Source of the DNA: Melioribacter sp.
Lineage (GTDB): Bacteria; Bacteroidota; Ignavibacteria; Ignavibacteriales; Melioribacteraceae
Direction: 5' to 3'
NCBI GenBank assembly: GCA_023250955.1
Contig: JAHEZQ010000010.1
Location: forward strand, 54,919-118,918
Length of the DNA stretch: 64,000 nt
A program made the position numbers and the translations under genes. Under the pieces are notes generated by a model. That model was not told the origin of the DNA, made no database searches, and worked only from the letters and a program-made list of their open reading frames with translations. Of this stretch, positions 54,751-64,000 are shown piece by piece. The first letter of the stretch is position 1. Each line of letters begins with the position of its first letter.

Positions 54751-55808
54751 CAACTATTACAAAAAGACTTTCATTTCTGGATCGTTATTTAACACTTTGG
54801 ATATTTCTAGCAATGTTTGTTGGAGTTTTTTCCGGTTATCTTTTTCCGGGAATTGTGAATTTCTGGAATTCATTTCAATCCGGGACTACAAATATTCTAA
54901 TTGCAATAGGCTTGATATTAATGATGTATCCACCGCTTGCAAAAGTTAAATATGAAGAACTCGGTGATGTATTCCGCAATGTAAAAGTTCTTTCTCTTTC
55001 ACTTGTTCAGAATTGGATTATTGGCCCCATATTAATGTTCTTCCTCGCAATTCTTTTTCTCCAAGACTATCCGGAATACATGGCCGGATTGATTTTGATC
55101 GGTCTCGCACGTTGTATTGCAATGGTAATTGTCTGGAATGAACTTGCAAAAGGCGATACCGAATATGCAGCGGGTTTGGTTGCATTCAATTCTATTTTTC
55201 AAGTTCTCTTCTTTTCGATTTATGCTTATGTCTTCCTAACTGTTTTTCCTGCTTGGTTAGGATTAAAAACCTTTGCCGTAAACATAACAATCGGACAAAT
55301 TGCGGAAAGTGTTTTTATTTATCTCGGAATTCCTTTCATAGCCGGAATAATTACGCGCTTCACATTGATAAAGCTAAAAAACAAAGAATGGTATCAAACG
55401 AAATTCATTCCCAAAATTTCTCCAGTTACTTTGATAGCATTACTGTTTACTATAATTGTAATGTTCTCCCTGAAAGGAGAATACATTGTTAAGATTCCTC
55501 TTGATGTTGTAAGAATTGCAATTCCCCTTGTAATTTATTTTGTAATAATGTTTTTTGTTTCGTTCTATATGGGGAGAAAGATAGGAGCCGATTACTCAAA
55601 AACAGCCACGCTTTCATTTACAGCCGCAAGCAATAATTTTGAATTAGCTATTGCAGTAGCTGTTGCAGTGTTCGGAATAAATTCCGGTGAAGCATTCGCC
55701 GCTGTGATTGGGCCGCTTGTAGAAGTGCCGGTGTTGATTAGTTTGGTTAATGTAGCACTGTGGCTTCAGAAAAAATATTTCAAAAATGTAGAAGAAGGAA
55801 CAGTTTAA
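54747..55808 (+). CDS. acr3: Acr3-type arsenite efflux permease
   Basis: 353 residues with ten predicted helices. The essential Cys of Acr3 lies in [12 protein letters not shown] (Cys123), and a Glu-containing end segment ([14 protein letters not shown]) fits the other conserved residue. It exports arsenite after reduction by ArsC. Translationally coupled to arsC. Confidence 0.95.
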   Translation: MTTITKRLSFLDRYLTLWIFLAMFVGVFSGYLFPGIVNFWNSFQSGTTNILIAIGLILMMYPPLAKVKYEELGDVFRNVKVLSLSLVQNWIIGPILMFFLAILFLQDYPEYMAGLILIGLARCIAMVIVWNELAKGDTEYAAGLVAFNSIFQVLFFSIYAYVFLTVFPAWLGLKTFAVNITIGQIAESVFIYLGIPFIAGIITRFTLIKLKNKEWYQTKFIPKISPVTLIALLFTIIVMFSLKGEYIVKIPLDVVRIAIPLVIYFVIMFFVSFYMGRKIGADYSKTATLSFTAASNNFELAIAVAVAVFGINSGEAFAAVIGPLVEVPVLISLVNVALWLQKKYFKNVEEGTV

Positions 55809-55869
55809 GCTCCTAATGGTTGTCCATAGTAATTGGTATTAAAATGAATTCGTTTATAGAAAATAAATT

Positions 55870-56892
55870 ATGAATACAGCAAAATCGAAAATCCTAATTT
55901 TGGTATTGTTGTTCCCTTTATGGCTTTTGCTTTATCTTAATTTAGAGAGTATTACAGATCTATTAATATTTTCTTTGATTGGTATTACACCAAAAACGCA
56001 TCTAACCGATGCAATATGGTTTTTCGTTTTTGAAGTCCCGAAAGTTTTACTACTTCTAACGTTAATTGTTTTTGTTGTTGGTATAATCCGCACATACTTT
56101 TCTCCGGAGAGGACGAGAAAAATACTTGGCGGTAAAAAACTTTTTGTTGGAAATGTTTTTGCCAGTATGCTTGGGATTGTAACTCCTTTCTGTTCATGTT
56201 CGGCAATTCCTCTTTTTTTGGGGTTTATAGAAAGCGGAGTTCCGCTAGGTGTAACATTTTCTTTTCTGATTGCAGCACCAATGATAAATGAAGTTGCTCT
56301 TGTTCTTCTTTTCGGATTGTTCGGATGGAAAACAGCGCTTTTGTATATGTCAACCGGATTAATAATTGCTATGCTTTCCGGTTATATAATCGGCAGATTA
56401 AAATTAGAAAAGTATGTCGAGCCGTGGGTTTATCAGGTTAAAGCGGGGCATCTGGAATTGGAAGAAGAAAAAATATCTTTCTCACAAAGAATATCTTCTG
56501 GGATTGATGCAGTAAAGGAAATCGTTAGTAAAGTTTGGATTTATATTGTGATTGGAATCGCCGTCGGCGCCGGAATACATGGATATGTGCCTGAAAATTT
56601 TATGGCCGGCTTGATGGGAAAAGATGCATGGTGGTCTGTACCGGTTGCAGTATTACTTGGTGTACCTATGTATTCTAACGCTGCGGGAATAATCCCGATT
56701 GTACAAGCATTACTTGAAAAAGGGGCATCACTTGGAACTGTACTTGCTTTCATGATGGCTGTAATAGGTCTATCGCTTCCCGAAACAATTATTCTTAGAA
56801 AGGTTTTGAAACTGCAATTGATTTTTGCTTTTGTCGGAATTGTAGCCGTTGGAATTATTGTTGTCGGTTATCTCTTCAATTTAATTTACTAG
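55870..56892 (+). CDS. DUF318 permease, ArsP-like organoarsenical efflux candidate
   Basis: 340 residues with eight helices and the family signature TPFCSCS. The family includes ArsP, which exports trivalent organoarsenicals; placing this gene behind arsM, arsC and acr3 makes that role attractive, since ArsM would produce such substrates. Other DUF318 members are linked to other ions or thiols, so the substrate is not proven. It starts 61 bases after acr3. Confidence 0.75.
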   Translation: MNTAKSKILILVLLFPLWLLLYLNLESITDLLIFSLIGITPKTHLTDAIWFFVFEVPKVLLLLTLIVFVVGIIRTYFSPERTRKILGGKKLFVGNVFASMLGIVTPFCSCSAIPLFLGFIESGVPLGVTFSFLIAAPMINEVALVLLFGLFGWKTALLYMSTGLIIAMLSGYIIGRLKLEKYVEPWVYQVKAGHLELEEEKISFSQRISSGIDAVKEIVSKVWIYIVIGIAVGAGIHGYVPENFMAGLMGKDAWWSVPVAVLLGVPMYSNAAGIIPIVQALLEKGASLGTVLAFMMAVIGLSLPETIILRKVLKLQLIFAFVGIVAVGIIVVGYLFNLIY

Positions 56893-56896
56893 GACC

Positions 56897-57568
56897 ATGT
56901 TAAAGAAAATACTCACGATCATATTGCTTCTTACAAGCATAATAAAGACAGAACCATCCGGTGAATTGATAAAGGAAACGCGAGAGAAACTTGCTCAATT
57001 AAACATGACTTTTTTGAAAAATGATTATCCGGATAAATCTACTGTAGATGAGCTTGGAAAACTGCTTACAGAACTAAAGGAAGTGAAAACATTTCCAGAG
57101 TCAATTAGTGATAGTCAAAAGGCTAATGAAAAAAGAGAACGTCTAATTGAATCGTTCAATGCATTTGAGAATTTCTTTAAGAATAATCCGGAAGTTGATA
57201 CATTAAAGAAAGTTTTCCGTGTCGTAAACAATGAATTCAACTCTCTTTTAGGAAATTATTTTTTAGATGAGCTAAAAAAAACATCGAATAAAAAAATAAT
57301 TGTTTTCTCAACATCAATATCTTGCGAATGCACACTTGAATTGTGCTATAAACAAGAAGCTGAAATTCAAAAGCTGGAAAAAGAAAATCCGGATTTGTTC
57401 GATTATGCTGTTATCGACGCTTGGGTGAACACCGAATTACAGAGGGAATATAATGTTGGATTTATTCCTACAATATTAATACTCGATTCAAAGAATAAAG
57501 AATTAAAAAGGTTTGTTAGAGAAGAAAATGTAAATGAAATAGTTAATTGCGTATTAAATACAAATTGA
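56897..57568 (+). CDS. exported thioredoxin-fold protein without a CxxC
   Basis: 223 residues. Hydrophobic leader (residues 1-17, ILTIILLLTSIIK), a helical middle (20-125) and a thioredoxin-like C-domain starting at KKIIVFSTS. The active-site region is SISCECTLELC, that is CxC with a third Cys five residues later (Cys143, Cys145, Cys150), and not CxxC; the cis-Pro region reads GFIPTILIL. So it could bind metal or arsenic through three thiols, or be a disulfide isomerase variant. Two bases after the ATG-neighbour permease gene ends, so it is in the operon. Confidence 0.6.
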   Translation: MLKKILTIILLLTSIIKTEPSGELIKETREKLAQLNMTFLKNDYPDKSTVDELGKLLTELKEVKTFPESISDSQKANEKRERLIESFNAFENFFKNNPEVDTLKKVFRVVNNEFNSLLGNYFLDELKKTSNKKIIVFSTSISCECTLELCYKQEAEIQKLEKENPDLFDYAVIDAWVNTELQREYNVGFIPTILILDSKNKELKRFVREENVNEIVNCVLNTN

Positions 57569-57575
57569 GGTAAAA

Positions 57576-57815
57576 ATGGTCTCAGTAAAAATACTTGGAA
57601 CCGGATGTAATAAGTGCAAAGCACTTGAAAAAAAAGTTCGTGAACTTGCAACACGGAATAATATTGATGCAGAATTTACTAAGGTAACGGAGATTGAAGA
57701 CATAATGAAATATGGTATCATGATGACTCCGGGCTTAGTTATAAACGAACAAGTTAAGAGTTACGGTATTATTCCCAAAGAAGAAGAAATCATAAACTGG
57801 TTAAAAGGAAATTAA
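57576..57815 (+). CDS. thioredoxin-fold redox-active disulfide protein (TIGR00412 type)
   Basis: 79 residues with active site CNKC (Cys11, Cys14), followed by the short glutaredoxin-like fold ending GLVINEQVKSYG. It matches the TIGR00412 family, small cytosolic thiol proteins often found beside DUF318 permeases and CcdA. GAGG precedes the start. It could pass electrons to ArsC or to the membrane relay. Confidence 0.85.
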   Translation: MVSVKILGTGCNKCKALEKKVRELATRNNIDAEFTKVTEIEDIMKYGIMMTPGLVINEQVKSYGIIPKEEEIINWLKGN

Positions 57816-57816
57816 A

Positions 57817-58188
57817 ATGATTTATTCAAGAAGAGTATTTTTAATTATTGTTTTGTTCATGGTTGGACTAACATTTGGTCAATCAAAACCAAAAATAACA
57901 TTTATTGAACTCGGTTCTGTGAATTGCATTCCATGCAAACAAATGCAACCAGTTATGAAAGCAATTGAGACAAAATTTAGCGGGCAAGTAAAGGTTATTT
58001 TTTATGATGTGTGGACGCAAGAGCAACGACCGTATGCTGAAAAATATGGTATCAAGTTAATCCCAACCCAAGTGTTTCTTGATGTAAATGGGAAAGAATT
58101 TTTCCGTCATGAAGGTTTTTATCCAGAAAAAGAAATAGATAAACTGCTTCTGTCGAAAGGAATAAAACCGATTAGTAAAAAAGACTAA
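57817..58188 (+). CDS. exported thioredoxin
   Basis: 123 residues. A leader helix (RRVFLIIVLFMVGLTFG) precedes a thioredoxin domain with active site CIPC (Cys37, Cys40). Its location between the TIGR00412 protein and CcdA (1-base gaps) suggests a periplasmic thioredoxin that receives electrons from CcdA. Target unknown; arsenical or cytochrome maturation are the options. Confidence 0.85.
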   Translation: MIYSRRVFLIIVLFMVGLTFGQSKPKITFIELGSVNCIPCKQMQPVMKAIETKFSGQVKVIFYDVWTQEQRPYAEKYGIKLIPTQVFLDVNGKEFFRHEGFYPEKEIDKLLLSKGIKPISKKD

Positions 58189-58189
58189 A

Positions 58190-58891
58190 ATGATTGAAGG
58201 AATTTTTAATTATTTATACGAAGCGATGACCGGCGCTGTGTGGATTGCTGTGGTTGCATCGTTTGCGTGGGGCGTGTTATCAATACTTCTTTCGCCTTGT
58301 CATCTATCAAGCATTCCCCTTGTTGTTGGATTTATTAGTTCGCAAGGAAAAATTTCTTTGGGCAGGGCATTCAACATATCTCTTATATTCTCTGTGGGAA
58401 TACTAATCACTATAGCCTTGATTGGAATTATCACCGCATCACTCGGAAGACTGATGGGAGATATCGGGAACATAGGAAATTATCTTGTCGCTGGAATTTT
58501 CTTTCTTGTCGGTCTTTATCTTCTTGATATTATAAAACTTGATTGGAATACCGGATTAAGACAAACAAAAAGGAAAGGATTATTAGCTGCCCTGATACTC
58601 GGTTTGCTTTTCGGATTAGCATTAGGACCTTGCACGTTCGCATATATGGCGCCGGTTCTCGGTATAGTATTTCAAACCGCTCAAACAAATTATTTACTTG
58701 CGATAATATTTTTACTCGCTTTCGGAATAGGGCATTGTTCGGTTATTGTTGGAGCCGGAACATTGACCGGAAAAGTTCAGAAGTATTTGAATTGGAGCGA
58801 AGAATCAAAAACAATTCTTTGGATAAAAAGAATTTGTGGAATTCTTGTAATTCTAGGTGGGATTTTTCTGATCTATAATAACATTCATTAA
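58190..58891 (+). CDS. ccdA: CcdA-like thiol electron transporter
   Basis: 233 residues, six membrane helices. The two catalytic Cys lie near Pro residues in LSPCHLSS (Cys37) and LGPCTFAY (Cys148), as in CcdA and the DsbD beta domain. It moves reducing equivalents from cytoplasmic thioredoxin to the periplasm. Immediate neighbours are thioredoxins, so a local relay is likely. ccdA is also known in cytochrome c maturation, but no other maturation gene is here. Confidence 0.88.
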   Translation: MIEGIFNYLYEAMTGAVWIAVVASFAWGVLSILLSPCHLSSIPLVVGFISSQGKISLGRAFNISLIFSVGILITIALIGIITASLGRLMGDIGNIGNYLVAGIFFLVGLYLLDIIKLDWNTGLRQTKRKGLLAALILGLLFGLALGPCTFAYMAPVLGIVFQTAQTNYLLAIIFLLAFGIGHCSVIVGAGTLTGKVQKYLNWSEESKTILWIKRICGILVILGGIFLIYNNIH

Positions 58892-58968
58892 TTCCACTCA
58901 GCATCTAACCGAATTTAATTTTAAATTTACTCCATCAATTATCATCAACATTCTAGAAAGCAGTAAAA

Positions 58969-59463
58969 ATGAAATATCAGGAAGAGTTTTATTATAAATT
59001 CGATAAACCAATCACAACTTGGATGGCAAACAATGCAATCAAATATTTAAGAATCAGTTTGGGAATAATTTTTTTCTGGTTTGGATTCTTAAAATTTTTT
59101 CATGGTGTTAGTTCTGCAGAAGCAATAGCAACAAAAACTATTACTGTTATGACATTCGACTTAATACAGCCGTCCGTTTCAATTATTATTCTAGCGGTGT
59201 GGGAAACCTTGATAGGACTCGGATTGCTTTTTAACATATTTCTCCGCGGAACACTTTTTCTGTTATTCCTACAGATGATCGGCACAATTACGCCGTTGTT
59301 TTTCTTTCCTGCAGAGACATTCAAAATGTTTCCGTTTGTGCCAACATTGGAAGGTCAATACATAATAAAAAATTTAATATTGATCAGCGCCGGCTTGGCG
59401 ATTGGTGCAACCGTGCGGGGTGGTAAAATTATTTCTGAACCACAAAAAACAAAAATTAAATAA
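58969..59463 (+). CDS. DoxX-like membrane protein
   Basis: 164 residues with four helices ([69 protein letters not shown]) and the layout of DoxX/DUF417 proteins. DoxX members are thought to be membrane redox or thiol-related. It begins 77 bases after ccdA. An ATG-proximal 'GCAGTAAAA' does not show a strong Shine-Dalgarno. Confidence 0.75.
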   Translation: MKYQEEFYYKFDKPITTWMANNAIKYLRISLGIIFFWFGFLKFFHGVSSAEAIATKTITVMTFDLIQPSVSIIILAVWETLIGLGLLFNIFLRGTLFLLFLQMIGTITPLFFFPAETFKMFPFVPTLEGQYIIKNLILISAGLAIGATVRGGKIISEPQKTKIK

Positions 59464-59471
59464 ATGTAACC

Positions 59472-61187
59472 ATGCTTAAACCTAAACTTCTTACAATATA
59501 TAAAACAATCACACGTGAACAATTCATAAAAGATTTTACCGCTGGAATAATTGTAGGTATTGTTGCGCTTCCGCTTGCAATAGCATTCGGTATAGCTTCA
59601 GGCGTTTCACCACAGCAAGGATTAATAACTGCAGTTATTGGCGGATTCATTGTTTCATTTCTTGGCGGAAGCCGCGTACAAATCGGCGGCCCAACCGGTG
59701 CATTCATTGTTATCGTTTATGGAATTATTCAGAATTACGGAATGAACGGACTGATAATTGCAACTATGATGGCGGGAGTAATTCTTGTCGTGATGGGAAT
59801 TGCCCGCTTTGGCTCAATCATAAAATTCATTCCTTATCCTGTTGTTGTGGGATTCACAAGCGGAATAGCCGTAGTAATATTTTCTTCACAGATAAAAGAT
59901 CTATTCGGACTGTCAATTAAAAATATTCCGGCTGATTTTTCCGAGAAATGGTTTTTATATTTTCAAAATTTTACTTCAACAAATCATGCAGCACTTTTAA
60001 TTGCTCTCTTTTCTCTTTTTATTATGATCTTCTGGCCGAAAGTAACTCATAAAATTCCCGGCTCTATCATAGCAATTATACTTACAACTTTTCTTGTTCA
60101 TTTTTTTGATTTAAACGTAGAAACTATTGGTTCACGTTTTGGAAATCTTCCTTCTGCTTTTCCCACACCGACTCTGCCTCATCTCGATTTTGCAGTTATT
60201 AAAGGATTGATCGCACCCGCTACAACAATAGCAATTCTTGCTGCGATCGAATCTCTTCTTTCTGCAGTTGTTTCAGATGGTATGATCGGCAAGCAGCATC
60301 GCTCCAACATGGAACTTGTTGCACAAGGCGCTGCAAATATTTTATCTCCAATTTTCGGCGGAATTCCAGTTACGGGCGCAATTGCAAGAACAGTTACAAA
60401 TATTAAAAACGGCGGACGCACGCCAATTTCCGGAATCACACACTCTATTGTTTTGCTTTTGATAATGCTCTTCTTTGGTCAGTGGGCAAAGTTAATTCCT
60501 ATGGCTACACTTGCGGCTATTCTTGTGATTGTTGCTTACAATATGAGTGAATGGCGTTCGTTCAAAAGTTTGTTGAAAAGTCCGCGCAGCGATGTAATAG
60601 TATTGCTCACTACATTCTTCTTAACTGTTATTTTTGATCTGACAATTGCTATTGAAATAGGAATGATACTCGCGGTTTTACTCTTTATGAGAAGAATGGC
60701 GCTCGTTACCAATGTTGGTGTAATTACACGCGAGCTTACAGATGAAGATGATGAATCACCAGACCCGAACGCGATAGGCAAGCATGCTGTTCCCGATGGT
60801 GTTGAAGTTTTTGAAATTAACGGACCGTTCTTTTTTGGTGCCGCCTCTACGTTTAAGGATGCGATGAGATTTGTAGAAGATCCGCCGAAGGTAAGGATAA
60901 TATATATGCGCAATGTTCCAGCAATTGATGCAACCGGGCTGCATACACTCAGAGAGTTTTACGACGAGTCTAAAAAACTCGGAACGAAAATAATTTTATC
61001 CGGTGTTCATGCTCAGCCGCTATTTGCATTTACTCAAGCTGGGTTGCTAGATCTGTATGGTGAAGAAAATATTTTTGGCAACCTCGATGATGCTCTCGAT
61101 CACGCACGTGAAATTCTTGGAAAACCGAAACTTGGCAGATCCGAAAATTTCGTCCCAACAGTAAAAAGGGAAGGGGCAAAAGGTTAA
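59472..61187 (+). CDS. SulP-family anion transporter with STAS domain
   Basis: 571 residues. The transporter core (residues about 20-400) holds [24 protein letters not shown] and [19 protein letters not shown] motifs and [23 protein letters not shown]. The C-terminal STAS domain is clear ([17 protein letters not shown] ... [15 protein letters not shown]). Carries sulfate, bicarbonate or another anion. It is eight bases after the DoxX-like gene, so operon membership is likely; the function in an arsenic context (sulfate import for thiol supply, or anion uptake) is inference. Confidence 0.92.
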   Translation: MLKPKLLTIYKTITREQFIKDFTAGIIVGIVALPLAIAFGIASGVSPQQGLITAVIGGFIVSFLGGSRVQIGGPTGAFIVIVYGIIQNYGMNGLIIATMMAGVILVVMGIARFGSIIKFIPYPVVVGFTSGIAVVIFSSQIKDLFGLSIKNIPADFSEKWFLYFQNFTSTNHAALLIALFSLFIMIFWPKVTHKIPGSIIAIILTTFLVHFFDLNVETIGSRFGNLPSAFPTPTLPHLDFAVIKGLIAPATTIAILAAIESLLSAVVSDGMIGKQHRSNMELVAQGAANILSPIFGGIPVTGAIARTVTNIKNGGRTPISGITHSIVLLLIMLFFGQWAKLIPMATLAAILVIVAYNMSEWRSFKSLLKSPRSDVIVLLTTFFLTVIFDLTIAIEIGMILAVLLFMRRMALVTNVGVITRELTDEDDESPDPNAIGKHAVPDGVEVFEINGPFFFGAASTFKDAMRFVEDPPKVRIIYMRNVPAIDATGLHTLREFYDESKKLGTKIILSGVHAQPLFAFTQAGLLDLYGEENIFGNLDDALDHAREILGKPKLGRSENFVPTVKREGAKG

Positions 61188-61383
61188 AGCGAGAAGTGAG
61201 ATGTAAGTCGTGAAAGGTCAAACGTGAAAAGTGAAACGGTTTTTTATACAACACTCAATCATTCCAACAGCCAAACAATCAATCTTCTTTTAATCTTTCC
61301 CCTCAGCAAATATCAAAATATAGTTTTAACTTAAAGGCGAAAATTCATTAATTAGTAAAACTACAATTAAACTTGAGTTGCAA

Positions 61384-62688
61384 ATGACTGAGACCGCAGA
61401 AGTAAAAAAATCAGTGTTCCGCTCGTTCCCTAAAAATTTCTGGACAGTAATTACAATGGAATTTTTTGAACGCGGTTCTTATTACGGTGTAAGATCAATT
61501 CTTTCGGTTTATCTTGTTCTAAGTGTTGCAGAAGGTGGTTTAGGTTTTTCTAAAGAAAGCGTCGGTGTAATTACAAGCACGTTCCAACCGCTGCTCTATT
61601 TACTTCCAATTGTTGCCGGTGCTATTGCAGACCGTTTCGGTTACCGTGCAACTTTGGTTTTTGCTTTTGCTGTGATGAGTTTGGGTTATTTGCTCACAGG
61701 ATTTATGACTTCTTATGCTCTTGTCTTTGCAAGTTTGATCTTTATGGTCGTCGGCGCCGGAACATTTAAACCAATCATCTCCGGAACGATTGCACGTGTT
61801 ACTGATAAAACAAATTCCACTTTAGCTTTTGGGATTTTTTATTGGTCAATTAATCTCGGTGCATTCATCTTTCCGTTAATACTTGTTCCGATGTTAAAAC
61901 AAATTTCTTATTCGTATGTTTTTGTTATGGCAGCAGTAGTTACGGGTTCGCTTCTTCTTTTGAATTTTCTTGTTTATAAAGAACCAAGCAAACCGGCAAA
62001 TTCGAAACCGCTCTCACAAGTATTAACTGAAGCAGCACTTGTACTAAAAGATTTCAGATTCATTCTAGTGATTGTAATCTATTCCGGTTTCTGGATTTTA
62101 TATTTTCAACAGTTCGATTCAGTACTCTGGTATTTCAAAGATTATGTGGATAAAACTCCGATCAACAATTTTGTTAATTCAATTCTTGGTCTTTTCGTAT
62201 CTAATCCTAATTGGCATTTTGATGTTGAGCATGTAACGGTAATTAATGCGGGTACGATAATCCTTCTTCAACTTCTCATTTCAAAAATTGTAAAAAACAC
62301 AAAAGCATTACCGACAATGATCACCGGAATAGTTATGGGGACAATCGGTATAGCAATACTTGCAATATCAACTCATCCGTTCGTTTTCATTGCTGGTATC
62401 TTTATTTTTTCAATCGGAGAAATGACAGCTCATCCAAAGTTTATTAGTTATGTTGGATTGATTGCACCGGAGGATAAGAAAGCACTTTATCTGGGCTATT
62501 CATTTTTATATGGAGTAATAGGCAGCGGAATAGGCGGAGTGCTAGGCGCCAAATTGTATGTTCACTTTGTTGATAATTTACATAATCCGACAATGCTATG
62601 GTTGATCTTTGCCTCTATTGGAGTTGCCACTATAATCGGATTACTTTTATTTAATAAATTTCTTGCACCTAAAAATGTTGACGCTTGA
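61384..62688 (+). CDS. POT-family peptide MFS transporter
   Basis: The frame also has TTG at 61378, but ATG 61384 is the more likely start. 434 residues, twelve or more helices. The POT motif ExxER lies at MEFFERGSYYG (Glu26, Glu29, Arg30), followed by SILSVYLVL and the GAIADRFGYR loop. Imports di- and tripeptides with protons, which fits the secreted peptidases in this window. A large periplasmic loop (YFKDYVDKTPINNFVNSILG) is unusual for POT proteins but not unknown. Confidence 0.92.
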   Translation: MTETAEVKKSVFRSFPKNFWTVITMEFFERGSYYGVRSILSVYLVLSVAEGGLGFSKESVGVITSTFQPLLYLLPIVAGAIADRFGYRATLVFAFAVMSLGYLLTGFMTSYALVFASLIFMVVGAGTFKPIISGTIARVTDKTNSTLAFGIFYWSINLGAFIFPLILVPMLKQISYSYVFVMAAVVTGSLLLLNFLVYKEPSKPANSKPLSQVLTEAALVLKDFRFILVIVIYSGFWILYFQQFDSVLWYFKDYVDKTPINNFVNSILGLFVSNPNWHFDVEHVTVINAGTIILLQLLISKIVKNTKALPTMITGIVMGTIGIAILAISTHPFVFIAGIFIFSIGEMTAHPKFISYVGLIAPEDKKALYLGYSFLYGVIGSGIGGVLGAKLYVHFVDNLHNPTMLWLIFASIGVATIIGLLLFNKFLAPKNVDA

Positions 62689-62690
62689 TC

Positions 62691-64000
62691 ATGAAAATTA
62701 ATAACGTTAAAATATTTTTTGCTGCTTTACTCACCACTTACTTCTTACTCCTTACTTCTTATTCCTTTCCCCAGCAAGAAAACGTTCCGTTAGATCATCA
62801 AGTCTATGTTTTTCTTAAAGAGATGAAGGTAAAAAACTTGCCTATAAATATTCACGATGACAGTCCGAATATGTCGCGCGCAGAAATAAGAAAAAATCTT
62901 GAATGCATTGATTCCCTATCAACTGATTTAAGCGTAACAGAAAAGAAATTACTTAGGAAATTTCAAAATGAATTTTACGATGACTTAGCGGACAGCACAA
63001 ACGCATATCAATTTTTTGGTGAGCAAGCCGGATTTTCGAAAAACAGCAGCGATATTCTCTCAGATAAAATTAGATATGTTTACGCATACCGCAACGAGGG
63101 CGCTAACTATTATCTAACTGTTTTGGGAAGAGCAGTGTACGGTCAAAACTTTAAGCCGTATATAAATAACTCATGGCTTTATGATATTGGTTTTCGTTTT
63201 AGAGGAACTCTTTTTGATAAACTTGGCTACAGTCTAACCGTTCAAAAGGGTGGGGTAAGCGGGTACCAAGATTTTGCAACAATACTTGAACCACGTCTTA
63301 AATATAATTTCAAATTTGTTGAAAATATTGAAAACATCAGCAACTATGATTTTACAGAAGGATATTTACGTTATTATACCGAACCCGTGAAAGATATGTC
63401 GCTTGCATTTCAAATCGGACGGGAGAAAATCAAATTTGGTTACGGTTACGAAAGTAAATTAGTTTTATCGGGCGATCATCCGTTGCTCGATTTTTTTAGA
63501 ATAAATTTTAATTATGGAATATTCAGCTTTACCTCTTTGCATGCTTCAACTGTCGGCGAGTTCAACGCAGACCGCTCTCAAAATTTTACAAAGTTGATTG
63601 CATTGAACCGTTTCAAACTGCACTTCAAAGATTTTTTAGATTTTGGACTCGGAGAAGATATAATATATTCCAGCCGCGGAATTGATCTAGCATATTTAAA
63701 TCCTCTTGCATTTTATAAATTTGAGGAAATGTCTCTGCAAGATAGAGACAACGGCGCACTCTGGTTGGATCTGCAGACAAATTGTTTTAAGAATTTAGAA
63801 TTTCAGATAACATATTTTCTGGACGATAATCCTTTAGGAAATTTACAAGACTTTTCCAGTTATATAAATAAAACCGGTTACCAGATAGGTGCTTTTTGGT
63901 ATTCACCATTTTCTATTGACGATCTGTCTCTTGTTTTTGAGTACACTAGAATTCGGCCATATGTTTATTCACATATAAATCCGAAAAACTCTTATACAGC
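62691..64000 (+). CDS. capsule-assembly Wzi-like outer-membrane protein (cut by window end)
   Basis: Open from ATG 62691, two bases after the POT stop, to the window end with no stop in 436 codons. Signal peptide at residues 8-27 (FFAALLTTYFLLLTSYSFP). Then helical repeats (SRAEIRKNLECIDSL, TEKKLLRKFQNEFYDDL) and a beta-rich part (RYVYAYRNEGANYYLTVLGRAVYG, LRYYTEPVKDMSLAFQIGREKIKFGYGYESKLVLSG) like the barrel of Wzi/outer-membrane proteins in this phylum. The role of Wzi is to bind capsule polysaccharide at the cell surface; that role here is inference. Confidence 0.7.
   Translation, partial: MKINNVKIFFAALLTTYFLLLTSYSFPQQENVPLDHQVYVFLKEMKVKNLPINIHDDSPNMSRAEIRKNLECIDSLSTDLSVTEKKLLRKFQNEFYDDLADSTNAYQFFGEQAGFSKNSSDILSDKIRYVYAYRNEGANYYLTVLGRAVYGQNFKPYINNSWLYDIGFRFRGTLFDKLGYSLTVQKGGVSGYQDFATILEPRLKYNFKFVENIENISNYDFTEGYLRYYTEPVKDMSLAFQIGREKIKFGYGYESKLVLSGDHPLLDFFRINFNYGIFSFTSLHASTVGEFNADRSQNFTKLIALNRFKLHFKDFLDFGLGEDIIYSSRGIDLAYLNPLAFYKFEEMSLQDRDNGALWLDLQTNCFKNLEFQITYFLDDNPLGNLQDFSSYINKTGYQIGAFWYSPFSIDDLSLVFEYTRIRPYVYSHINPKNSYT

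Noticed and set aside
1..64000. CRISPR array, integrase or transposase
   Set aside because: No regularly spaced repeats and no recombinase or transposase protein was found on either strand.

Overview
The window is AT-rich bacterial DNA (GC is low throughout, only tRNAs and a few palindromes are GC-rich) with dense genes, short spacers and many proteins carrying Sec or lipoprotein signal peptides. The gene families (Reg_prop/Y_Y_Y sensor kinase, DPP-IV-like S9 and tricorn-like S41 peptidases, sortilin/BNR propellers, TonB-dependent receptor with a carboxypeptidase-regulatory N-domain, DUF5362, DUF4342, DUF3795, surface-repeat protein of the LA_2272 type) fit the Bacteroidota/Chlorobi/Ignavibacteriota group. 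I think a heterotrophic Ignavibacteria-like organism is most likely; this is inference from gene content, since no 16S or ribosomal protein gene lies in the window. No integrase, transposase, CRISPR array or phage gene was seen.

Layout. 1-3650: end of an MFS transporter, a secreted DUF1579 protein, a surface protein with 48-bp tandem repeats and two small overlapping genes. 3833-18237: tRNA-Arg(CCG), a secreted DPP-IV-like peptidase, then a five-gene same-strand cluster of secreted carbohydrate enzymes (two amylo-alpha-1,6-glucosidase-like (alpha/alpha)6 proteins, a GH3 with PA14 insert, an alpha/beta hydrolase/esterase and a GH63/MGH1-like protein). 18238-25811: small DUF4342 proteins in tandem, then a run of minus-strand genes (outer-membrane protein, PAS protein, methyltransferase, PD40 propeller, DUF3795, HEPN/AbiU2-like protein with a possible 3' frameshift, TonB receptor and its lipoprotein). 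25976-29913: one-piece Reg_prop histidine kinase and its NarL-type regulator. 30146-40187: mixed small and housekeeping genes, including a secreted protein with an internally duplicated His triad, a CDF-like half transporter, tRNA-Ala(CGC), a small secreted Cys protein, an aldo/keto reductase, a second DPP-IV-like peptidase, an AlaX-like editing protein and a membrane-anchored flavodoxin. 40330-52979: BNR/sortilin-like protein, HisKA/OmpR two-component pair, HEAT protein, a duplicated sugar-binding-domain protein, tricorn-like protease and M28 aminopeptidase. 53075-61187: an arsenic operon (arsR-arsM-arsC-acr3-DUF318 permease) that runs into a thiol-redox set (three thioredoxin-fold proteins and CcdA), a DoxX-like protein and a SulP transporter. 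61384-64000: a POT peptide transporter and the first part of an outer-membrane Wzi-like beta-barrel protein.

How the genes may work together. The secreted peptidases (two S9, tricorn-like S41, M28) and the POT transporter make a plausible peptide-scavenging set. The carbohydrate enzymes look like a polysaccharide/oligosaccharide breakdown unit without its own SusCD or ABC transporter. The ars region combines arsenate reduction, arsenite methylation, arsenite efflux and a likely organoarsenical permease with a CcdA-thioredoxin relay that could supply electrons across the membrane. The most promising less-described items are the extended ars/redox operon, the His-triad duplicated periplasmic protein at 30612, the Y-shaped 55-bp palindrome at 51187 and the Cys-rich secreted protein at 32760.
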